NCBI GenBank assembly: GCA_020849825.1
Contig: JADZFP010000515.1
Location: 1-10,268, forward strand
DNA length: 10,268 nucleotides
DNA from: Saprospiraceae bacterium
GTDB taxonomy: Bacteria; Bacteroidota; Bacteroidia; Chitinophagales; Saprospiraceae
Reading direction: 5' to 3'
Position 1 is the first letter of the stretch. Every line of letters starts with the position of its first letter. Made by a program: the position numbers and the translations under genes. This document shows, piece by piece, positions 1-6,174 of this stretch. Under the pieces are notes generated by a model, which was not told the DNA's origin, did not search any database, and saw only the letters and a list, made by a program, of their open reading frames with translations.

Positions 1-2235
1 AGCAGCGTCAAACACAACCGTCCGGTCACCTCGGTCGCCTGGTCGCCCACCGGAGCATTCGTTGCATCCGGCTCTATCGAGGGCGTAAAAATTTGCCCCT
101 GGAACAGCGCCAAACCCGTCAACAAACCCATCATTGCCCGCGGCGGGGTGTTGAATATCCGATTCTCCAACAGCGGAAAAGAAATTTTGGTTTGCGGTAA
201 ATACGGCTTCGTCCAACTTTTTACCCTCAAAGGAAAGCTCAGGGAAAAACTCGATTACAACACGCTGGAAGTAGACATCGCTGCCGGCGACTTTTCTTCT
301 TACGACAATACACTGGCCCTGGGCACCAGCAAAGGAGCGCTCAGAATTATATCGATCGGGAAAACCCAGAGCACCAAAAAAGTCTCCGACAAAGTTCAAT
401 CCGGGCGTGTGGTGAGCATCCGTTGGCTGCGCAACGAAAGCCGGTTCCTGTGTGCCGGCAGCGACGGGCGGGTACGCCTGTTCAACGAAGAACTTAAACT
501 GGTGCGGGTGTATCGCGGGCACGTCGGCGACCTGACTTTTGGCGTCACGCCGTCGAGAAAAAACTTTTTCATGACCACCAGTAAAGAACAACTGCAGGGG
601 TCCACCGATATTACAACCACGATCAAGTACTGGAATGCGCGAAACAACCGGGAACTTACTGCCCACGAAAATACAAATGAGGTGACGGCTATCTGCCCAC
701 ACGTACCCAACGGGTCTGTTATTTTAAAAGGCGTTTCGCCGGTAAGAGTGAATGGCAGAAGATACAATGGCGGGCTTTACAGGCAAGTATATGCAGCTAA
801 AAATAAAAGCGTCACAGACACCCTGATCGCCACCTTCCCGGGCAAAATCACGGCGATCACCAGCATTTACAAGCCATCCGCCAAATACTACGCCGCCTGC
901 GACGACCGAGGAAATCTCAAGATCTTCGACCATACCCATAGCCTGAAAAAAGACCGCAGGTTTGCCGAACCCCTGACCGCGCTGAACTTCTCCCCACTCA
1001 CCGGCCAATACCTCGCCGCCTGCGGCACAACCTCGTCCAGCGATGTCGGGGTGAAAAATCCGGTGTACATCTGGGATTGGCAACGAGACCGCTTTATCGA
1101 CACTCTGTACCACAACTGGGCCATCCGCTCGGTTGCCTTCTCTGCCGACGAAAAAATCATGGCGACCAGCGACGACGGCGGCGTCATCCGCTTTTGGAAC
1201 CCTGCCAACGGAAAGCTGCTCAAAACCTGCGTCAACGACCAAAATCCGCTGATGGAGCAGGACACGACCTTCAACCTGAACTTCTCTCCCAACGGCAAAT
1301 ACCTGCTTAGCACCGACGCCGGCGGCTTCGTGCGGCTCTGGGACGCCACGGCCAACCCCGGCGCTGTCTTTTGCCTGCTCGAACTTTCCCTCGAAAACGA
1401 CAAGATCGTGGCGGCCGATTTTATCTCCAACGACAGCATCGTCGTGTTCGGCAAACGCCGCGGGATCGTCATTTTGCCCAATCGCCTGAACCTGCTCGAC
1501 CGGGAAAATGCCGTGATCGCCCCGCTCACCCTGAAACAACGGATTGATTACAACATCCCTCCTGAAATTGAAGATTGCCTTGATCCAAACAAGCCGGAGA
1601 TGCTGATCGAATGCGTTGCATTTTACATCGAAAAATACAACGAAGACCAGGACCCTGCGGCCTTCGAACGCGCCGATTCCATTTTCACCAGGCTGACGCC
1701 GGAACAATTGAAAAATGACGCGCTGCTGAATAATTTTGCCAGCTTGTACGACGCCAAACGGCGCGAACTGGAAGAGGACAATCAGTATTTTAATCTGGTG
1801 TACGTCAGTCAACGCAGATTGCAAACCGCGGAGTACCTGTTTGCCCTCGATACCAATTCCAATACCAACAGGAGCAGACTGGTGGATTCATACTGGTATT
1901 TATCCTGGTACCAAATCGCAACCGGCGATTACGAAAACGCAAAGATTTCTGCCGAAAAAGGCCTGCAGGTACCCGGCAATTACCGCATGCAAAAGGGAAT
2001 CGTATCCAACAAACTGCTGGCCGACCTGCTGATGGCCGATGACGAAAATGAATACGATACAGCCCGCAAGGCATATTTGTCTTATGCCGACAAGCCGCTG
2101 TCGGAAGACAAATCGTTCGGTGATTTTTTTGAAAAAGACTTTGACGATCTGGAAAAAATCAACCCCAACCTCCCCAAAACCCAGCGGGAAAACATCCGGA
2201 GAATCAGAAAGGATATTCGACGGAAATCAGATTGA
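1..2235 (+). CDS. WD40-repeat protein with TPR-like C-terminal tail (5' partial)
   Basis: The reading frame is open from base 1 without a stop, so the gene begins upstream of the window; the GTG at 148 lies inside a run of repeats and is not a credible start. The visible 744 residues hold about ten or eleven WD40-type blades up to roughly base 1500. Examples are VTSVAWSPTGAFVASGS near base 30, IRSVAFSADEKIMATSDDGG near 1125 and LNFSPNGKYLLSTDAGGFVRLWD near 1275. That is enough for one long or two beta-propellers. From about base 1550 the sequence becomes helical and TPR-like (YWYLSWYQIATGDYENAKISAEKGL near 1890) and ends in a basic tail. WD40 propellers are protein-interaction scaffolds. In Bacteroidota and Cyanobacteria such long arrays often follow caspase-like, TIR or STAND NTPase domains, but that part is not visible here. 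The stop lies 2 bp from the stop of the convergent gene. Confidence 0.88.
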   Translation, partial: SSVKHNRPVTSVAWSPTGAFVASGSIEGVKICPWNSAKPVNKPIIARGGVLNIRFSNSGKEILVCGKYGFVQLFTLKGKLREKLDYNTLEVDIAAGDFSSYDNTLALGTSKGALRIISIGKTQSTKKVSDKVQSGRVVSIRWLRNESRFLCAGSDGRVRLFNEELKLVRVYRGHVGDLTFGVTPSRKNFFMTTSKEQLQGSTDITTTIKYWNARNNRELTAHENTNEVTAICPHVPNGSVILKGVSPVRVNGRRYNGGLYRQVYAAKNKSVTDTLIATFPGKITAITSIYKPSAKYYAACDDRGNLKIFDHTHSLKKDRRFAEPLTALNFSPLTGQYLAACGTTSSSDVGVKNPVYIWDWQRDRFIDTLYHNWAIRSVAFSADEKIMATSDDGGVIRFWNPANGKLLKTCVNDQNPLMEQDTTFNLNFSPNGKYLLSTDAGGFVRLWDATANPGAVFCLLELSLENDKIVAADFISNDSIVVFGKRRGIVILPNRLNLLDRENAVIAPLTLKQRIDYNIPPEIEDCLDPNKPEMLIECVAFYIEKYNEDQDPAAFERADSIFTRLTPEQLKNDALLNNFASLYDAKRRELEEDNQYFNLVYVSQRRLQTAEYLFALDTNSNTNRSRLVDSYWYLSWYQIATGDYENAKISAEKGLQVPGNYRMQKGIVSNKLLADLLMADDENEYDTARKAYLSYADKPLSEDKSFGDFFEKDFDDLEKINPNLPKTQRENIRRIRKDIRRKSD

Positions 2236-2237
2236 TC

Positions 2238-3605
2238 TTACAAACCTGCCATCACGCCAGCCTGAATCGACATCGTGTTGATGCGTGCCGGGCGTGGACC
2301 CAGCCCCTGCGACGACGATAACGAATGACGGTACACCGGTTCAATGAATACGGTAAAGCGATCATTCACTTGTTGTTCGACGCGCAGTCCCAGATCGGCG
2401 GAGGCGTAAAAATTGTCGTTCAAGCGGCCATTTTCAAATACGCCCCGTCCGACTTGCTGCAATTGCGGCTGAGCGCTGAGCGCATTCCCGCCTTGCGTAG
2501 AGGGTGGCGCCGAACCGGGGTAATGCACCGTTTCGTAACGATACGATTTCTGAACGGCCATGTTGGCGGTGGCGCCGGCTACGGCGCGCACGCTGGTTTT
2601 GCCAAATCCGGCGACTTTCCGACTGACGTGCACCGGCACGCTTACCAGGTCGGCATCGACTTCCGTAAGATAAGAGCCCAGGTAGCCGTTGGTCAGGTTG
2701 CCGCCATAAATTTCGACTTTTTTACCAGGCACATACTGGCGCCGGGCGTACGCAACGCCGGCTTCCACGCCCCATTTTCCTTTGCGGTAACCGATCGCCA
2801 TGCCTGCGTTGTAGCCCGGAAAACGTTCGTTTTGGTCATCCACAGCGACGCGATTCCGATCGGAGCCAACGTAAGATGCAAAGTAAAAACGGTGGGCGCG
2901 TGGTTTGACGCCATGCGCTATCCGGGCATTATCGGGCAATTCGGGCCGCCCGGCAGACCAGTCGAACGGAAGTTGAAGGGTACTCAACAAAGCCAGTGGG
3001 CCCATGGCAGCGGCGAGCACTTGCTGCGTGATGGGGGCTGCGTCAGCATTACCGGCCTGGTCCGGCAACATGAGCGGAAGGGCATCCTGAATGGGCAACA
3101 GTTCTTCGGGCAACAAACTTGCTACTGCGGCACTCGTTTCCTGTCCCCCCCAGGCAGCAGACAAAGACGGTGCTGCACCGGTCGAATGGTGAGACGAGCG
3201 CGCGGAAGGGGCTGTTTCATGATTTAAACCGGCAACCGGGCCGTTGTACTTCAATTTGGGCGCCGGAGCAGGGTTGTACGGTGCGACATTGTTTTGAAAA
3301 TGCGATATCAACAGGAAAAAGACGACCAGCTCGACCGTTTTGGACACCCAGATGCGGATACGCAAGCGGCGGATCTGTTCCATCTTTTGCGCCAGCATAT
3401 TCCAGTGTGCAGGCTGGTACGGCGCCTCCAGTTGCTGAAGTTTGTGATAAACCGCTTTATCCACCTCGTCGACGGCCGCGGGCGACTCTTCCAGCAGGCT
3501 GCTATTCAGGCGTTGCTCAAATGCAGCCCAGGCAGACGGCGTGTAGGGCTCTTCCAGGCGGTTGAGTTGATCGCGCAATAATGTGTCGAAGTCTTTCTCT
3601 TTCAT
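2238..3605 (-). CDS. ECF sigma-associated membrane protein with C-terminal beta-barrel-like domain
   Basis: The product has 455 residues. Residues 6-33 and 48-75 are two copies of one motif sharing L..LE.PY.P..W. A single hydrophobic helix spans about 87-104 (VSKTVELVVFFLLISHF). A Pro/Ala/Ser-rich linker follows to about 235. From about 238 to the end, alternating aromatic and small residues in strand-like blocks (YFASYVGSDR, YNAGMAIGYRKGKWGVEAGVAYARRQ split over two strands, FTVFIEPVYRHSLS, MSIQAGVMAGL) resemble Bacteroidota outer-membrane beta-barrel domains of the OMP_b-brl type. The gene starts 44 bp after the sigma factor on the same strand, so it is probably an operon partner. An anti-sigma-like role for the cytoplasmic N-terminus is inferred from this position and topology. 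There is no N-terminal signal peptide. How a protein with an inner-membrane helix uses a barrel-like domain is unclear. Confidence 0.85.
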   Translation of the reverse strand: MKEKDFDTLLRDQLNRLEEPYTPSAWAAFEQRLNSSLLEESPAAVDEVDKAVYHKLQQLEAPYQPAHWNMLAQKMEQIRRLRIRIWVSKTVELVVFFLLISHFQNNVAPYNPAPAPKLKYNGPVAGLNHETAPSARSSHHSTGAAPSLSAAWGGQETSAAVASLLPEELLPIQDALPLMLPDQAGNADAAPITQQVLAAAMGPLALLSTLQLPFDWSAGRPELPDNARIAHGVKPRAHRFYFASYVGSDRNRVAVDDQNERFPGYNAGMAIGYRKGKWGVEAGVAYARRQYVPGKKVEIYGGNLTNGYLGSYLTEVDADLVSVPVHVSRKVAGFGKTSVRAVAGATANMAVQKSYRYETVHYPGSAPPSTQGGNALSAQPQLQQVGRGVFENGRLNDNFYASADLGLRVEQQVNDRFTVFIEPVYRHSLSSSQGLGPRPARINTMSIQAGVMAGL

Positions 3606-3649
3606 AAGGCAGTTACCTGCTTGAATTCGGATACGATTTTTTGAAGTCG

Positions 3650-4243
3650 TTAGTCAAGTGGGGAATTGGCGCCATCGGTGCGGATTTCAAATTCCATCCG
3701 CCGGTTGGCAAAAAACTCCTGGAGTTTGATTCGCGCTTTCACCAGGTTGCTGCGCGAGGTACTTTCGGTAATGTCGAGCGCGTCGGCAATTTCTTTATGG
3801 GAATAGCCCTCCACAACGTAGAGGTTGAATACCGCCCGGTAGGCCGGGGAGAGTTCCTGCACGGCATCCAGAATTTCGCGTTCGGTGAGGTTGCTCAGCA
3901 CGTCGGGCACGTCGTGCGCTACGTAGCGGGCCTCCGTGAGGTCTTCGGTGCGGCGGCGCACGGTTTTCCGGTAATAATCGATGCAGGTGTTGACCACGAT
4001 GGTCCTGATCCACGCAGGCAGCGATGTACCGGGTTTGTATTTGGCAATGTTTTGAAAAACTTTGATGAAGCCTTCGTGCAAAAGATCGAGCGCCTCATCC
4101 CGTGAGCCGGCATAACGCATACAAACGCCCATCATCCGGCCGTAATGTTGCTCATACAGCTGTTGCTGAGCCCAACGCTCCTGTCGCGTCAGGGCAGTGA
4201 TGAAATCTTGTTCGGCGCGTTCCAGATTTAAGGCGAAATCCAT
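3650..4243 (-). CDS. ECF-type RNA polymerase sigma factor (sigma-70 family)
   Basis: This 197-residue protein is a normal size for a group IV (ECF) sigma factor. Region 2 spans about 27-93, with LYEQHYGRMMGVCMRYAG, the DEALDLLHEGFIKVF segment that contacts core polymerase, and PAWIRTIVVNTCIDYYRK for -10 recognition. Region 4 spans about 122-178, with LSPAYRAVFNLYVVEGYSHK and the helix-turn-helix EIADALDITESTSRSNLVKA that reads the -35 element. Regions 1 and 3 are absent, as expected for the class. It would direct core RNA polymerase to a specific promoter set in response to a signal relayed by its partner. The next gene on the strand encodes a likely membrane partner, 44 bp downstream. The ATG at 4243 is preceded by a plausible Bacteroidota promoter only about 12-17 nt upstream. 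The regulon cannot be deduced from the window. Confidence 0.95.
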   Translation of the reverse strand: MDFALNLERAEQDFITALTRQERWAQQQLYEQHYGRMMGVCMRYAGSRDEALDLLHEGFIKVFQNIAKYKPGTSLPAWIRTIVVNTCIDYYRKTVRRRTEDLTEARYVAHDVPDVLSNLTEREILDAVQELSPAYRAVFNLYVVEGYSHKEIADALDITESTSRSNLVKARIKLQEFFANRRMEFEIRTDGANSPLD

Positions 4244-4259
4244 GTGTTGATTTCCGTTG

Positions 4260-4291
4260 GAAAGTTAACAAGTCGTTCAGGTTTTGACAAA
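4260..4291 (-). promoter_or_regulatory. Putative Bacteroidota-type promoter for the ECF sigma operon
   Basis: Read on the minus strand, TTTG (4291-4288) is followed after 20 nt by TAACTTTC (4267-4260). This matches the primary Bacteroidota promoter pattern (TTTG, 19-21 nt, TAnnTTTG) at all but the last base. The implied transcription start would leave a leader of only about 10-13 nt before the ATG at 4243. That is short but compatible with a gene lacking a Shine-Dalgarno sequence. Assignment is from pattern alone. Confidence 0.5.
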
Positions 4292-4455
4292 AAATGGCTG
4301 CGCGGGTTAAACGCCGTCTTTTCCCTAACGAAAAAGGGCGCTCATACGCTGCCACGTTATTGGGTCAATTGTTGAACGTATTTTGTTTGGAATGGCGCGA
4401 CAACAATGCTTTGGGATGCCTGAAAATGTCACCTGAGTTTAAATTCGCCAAAAAC

Positions 4456-4504
4456 AAACATTTTGTTTTCTCCTTGCACTTGCATTTAAAAAACATTTTG
4501 TTTT
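4456..4504. repeat. Two copies of AAACATTTTGTTTT, each within a small dyad
   Basis: The same 14-mer occurs at 4456-4469 and 4491-4504, with starts 35 bp apart. The first copy is part of a perfect inverted repeat, AAAACAAA-CAT-TTTGTTTT (4451-4469). The second sits in AAAACA-TTT-TGTTTT (4490-4504), whose last base is the first base of the putative -7 box of the glucosaminidase promoter. They could be binding sites for a dimeric regulator. Because the DNA is A/T-rich, chance similarity is possible. Confidence 0.4.
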
Positions 4505-4511
4505 ACATTTG
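4479..4511 (+). promoter_or_regulatory. Putative Bacteroidota-type promoter for the glucosaminidase gene
   Basis: TACATTTG at 4504-4511 is a perfect match to the Bacteroidota -7 element TAnnTTTG. CTTG at 4479-4482 lies 21 nt upstream and is a three-of-four match to the -33 TTTG. The start codon at 4563 follows about 50 nt later, leaving a leader of about 45 nt. This is a pattern-based assignment. Confidence 0.5.
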
Positions 4512-4562
4512 CACAGGGTTTGACCCGCTTGTTTATTTATCCAGCCAATCAATCGCCTTGTC

Positions 4563-5471
4563 ATGGGAAAAACAAAATGGTTTGACGACGACGAATTTTC
4601 TCGTTCGCGCAAAGACTATCGGCCGGGAACAGGCAACAGCAGCAACCGGCGTCGCAGTTCGGCGCCTGGTCAATTTACAGGACACCAACAGGGAGCCGAG
4701 CCGATCGGACAAATCTTCGGCCGCACCGTATTTCGAATACGGCGCAACTGGATCGCCCTGCGATACCGATTCAATCAGCTTACCCTGGGCGCATTTCAAA
4801 AACGGGCAGCCTTTAAACTCCTGCTGCTCGCCCTCGCAGCTTACCTGCTGTTCGATGCCGACAGTCCGGTGTCAGGCCTCGTAACGCGTCAGGTCAAAAC
4901 CGATTTCGTCAGTTATACTGATGAAACCACTCTCGACGTCGGTCCGGGAGAGGATAAAATACCCGAAAACAAACCGCGAAAAAAACCGATCAAAGACGAC
5001 GCTTCTCCGGTGGGTCCGGAAGGAGTATTCGACACCCAGGCACGCGAATACATCCGCAAATACAAGGATATAGCCATTACAGAAATGCAGAAGTACGGCA
5101 TCCCGGCTAGTATCAGCCTGGCGCAAGGGCTGGTGGAAAGCCGGGCCGGCACCAGTCGGCTGGCGGTGCGCAACAACAACCATTTCGGGATGAAATGCTT
5201 CGCCCGTAATTGTAAAAAAGGGCATTGCTCCAATTTTACCGACGACAGCCACAAAGACTTTTTCCGCATCTACGCCTCGTCCTGGGAAAGTTGGCGCGCG
5301 CACAGCGTCATGTTATCCACAGGGCGGTACGCCAGTTTGAAAAAATACGGGCGGGATTACACCAAATGGGCCTATGGCCTCAAACGCCTGGGCTATGCGA
5401 CCAACCGAACCTATGCCGAAAAGCTGATCGGCATGATCGAACGTTACGATCTGCACAAGTATGACAATTAA
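4563..5471 (+). CDS. Membrane-anchored glucosaminidase (peptidoglycan N-acetylglucosaminidase family)
   Basis: The product has 302 residues. Residues 1-82 are polar and Arg/Ser/Asn-rich and should be cytoplasmic. One hydrophobic helix spans about 84-98 (FKLLLLALAAYLLF). A Lys/Pro-rich linker follows. The catalytic domain runs from about 166 to 297. It carries the glucosaminidase (FlgJ C-terminal / LytG-like) signature IPASISLAQGLVESRAGTS, with E192 as the likely catalytic acid, then NNNHFGMKC and a C-terminal helix pair ending RTYAEKLIGMIERYDL. The family cleaves the GlcNAc-MurNAc backbone of peptidoglycan, so the domain should act in the periplasm during wall remodelling. The LysM repeats often found C-terminal in Bacteroidota homologues are absent. 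Three cysteines lie close together (C212, C217, C222). The ATG at 4563 follows a good promoter-like site. The long basic cytoplasmic tail is unusual for a simple hydrolase. Confidence 0.92.
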   Translation: MGKTKWFDDDEFSRSRKDYRPGTGNSSNRRRSSAPGQFTGHQQGAEPIGQIFGRTVFRIRRNWIALRYRFNQLTLGAFQKRAAFKLLLLALAAYLLFDADSPVSGLVTRQVKTDFVSYTDETTLDVGPGEDKIPENKPRKKPIKDDASPVGPEGVFDTQAREYIRKYKDIAITEMQKYGIPASISLAQGLVESRAGTSRLAVRNNNHFGMKCFARNCKKGHCSNFTDDSHKDFFRIYASSWESWRAHSVMLSTGRYASLKKYGRDYTKWAYGLKRLGYATNRTYAEKLIGMIERYDLHKYDN

Positions 5472-5495
5472 ATACTCAACCGCGGCACATCTTGC

Positions 5496-6143
5496 TCAAC
5501 CTTGCACATACACCACGCTTTTTTCTTCAAAAAAGGGCTCTTCAAAAAACTTTGAAACGGGGAACACCTCCGTGTAATCGCTCCCCCTTCCGGGCATTGC
5601 ATTGATCTCTTCCCTCAAATTCCCCCCTTTCAGGGCGATCAAACCGTTGGGATACGCGTGCGTATGTTTCTTTTTGAAAAAGCGGTGGCTCCACTGCATC
5701 AGCTGCAACAGCGGGGCCACCGCTCTCGATATAACAAAATCGAAAGCGCCATTCATCTTTAAATCTTCCACCCGGATATGCAGGGCTTTTACATTGGTCA
5801 GCCCCAAAGCCTGGGCAACCTCCTGCACAACACGAATTTTTTTACCGGTCCCGTCTACCAGTGTAAAATTGACTTTCGGGAATAAAATCGCCATCGGTAT
5901 ACCCGGAAAACCGCCGCCGGTACCCAGATCAAGCACCGTTGCGCCATCCTTGAACGAAATGACTTTGGCGATGGCCAGCGAATGCAGCACGTGTCGTTCG
6001 ACCAGATTGGCAATGTCTTGCCGCGAGATCACATTGATCTTCGCATTCCATTCTTCATAAAGGCCTGGCAGCCTGCCAAAGCGCTCCTTTTGCTCCGCGT
6101 CGAGGTCGGGAAAGTATTTTTCCAATAGCGCTATATCATTCAT
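5496..6143 (-). CDS. rsmG: 16S rRNA (guanine527-N7)-methyltransferase RsmG
   Basis: This 215-residue protein is a normal size for RsmG (GidB), which uses S-adenosylmethionine to methylate N7 of G527 in 16S rRNA; loss is known to give low-level streptomycin resistance in other bacteria. Visible features are the N-terminal helical part with YEEWNAKINVISRQD (29-43), the family-typical ERHVLHSLAI (49-58), the SAM-binding loop VLDLGTGGGFPGIPMAILFP (70-89), the acidic strand end TLVDGTGKK (94-102), and FDFVISRAVAPL (134-145). The open frame extends 69 codons further upstream, but that part overlaps the preceding gene and reads as basic/Cys-rich sequence with no family likeness. ATG 6143 puts the known RsmG N-terminus at residue 1. 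It starts 31 bp after the TPR gene on the same strand and may be cotranscribed with it. Its stop is 24 bp from the convergent glucosaminidase stop. Confidence 0.96.
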   Translation of the reverse strand: MNDIALLEKYFPDLDAEQKERFGRLPGLYEEWNAKINVISRQDIANLVERHVLHSLAIAKVISFKDGATVLDLGTGGGFPGIPMAILFPKVNFTLVDGTGKKIRVVQEVAQALGLTNVKALHIRVEDLKMNGAFDFVISRAVAPLLQLMQWSHRFFKKKHTHAYPNGLIALKGGNLREEINAMPGRGSDYTEVFPVSKFFEEPFFEEKSVVYVQG

Positions 6144-6174
6144 AAACAAGGTTTTGAATCGTTTAAGACCTAAT

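Larger units (their letters stand above)
4244..4562. other. Divergent intergenic region between the sigma factor and the glucosaminidase
   Basis: This 319-bp non-coding stretch separates two divergently transcribed genes. It holds a promoter-like site facing left near 4260-4291, one facing right near 4479-4511, and a pair of 14-bp direct repeats at 4456-4469 and 4491-4504. Its right third is much more A/T-rich than the flanking coding DNA. The middle part (about 4300-4440) shows no convincing gene, hairpin or RNA element. Open frames that cross it continue antisense or out of frame into the flanking genes and have no family-like sequence. Confidence 0.7.

Noticed and set aside
724..1824. A long open frame antisense to the WD40 gene
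   Set aside because: It overlaps a clear repeat-protein gene in full, has no recognisable family motif, and its composition is what high-GC antisense frames give.
2325..3227. A long open frame antisense to the sigma partner gene
   Set aside because: The opposite strand has coherent helix, linker and barrel-like segments; this frame has no domain-like pattern and no plausible promoter.
4316..4339. TTTTCCC ... AAAAAGGG resembling a hairpin
   Set aside because: The arms are complementary in the same direction, a mirror-type arrangement, so they cannot pair as a stem.
4294..4884. A frame crossing the intergenic region into the glucosaminidase gene
   Set aside because: It overlaps the 5' part of the real gene in another frame and reads as unstructured sequence with no conservation cues.
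5472..5495. Possible terminator between the glucosaminidase gene and rsmG (CCGCGG)
   Set aside because: CCGCGG is a loopless 6-bp palindrome with no T-tract on either strand, so it cannot serve as an intrinsic terminator.
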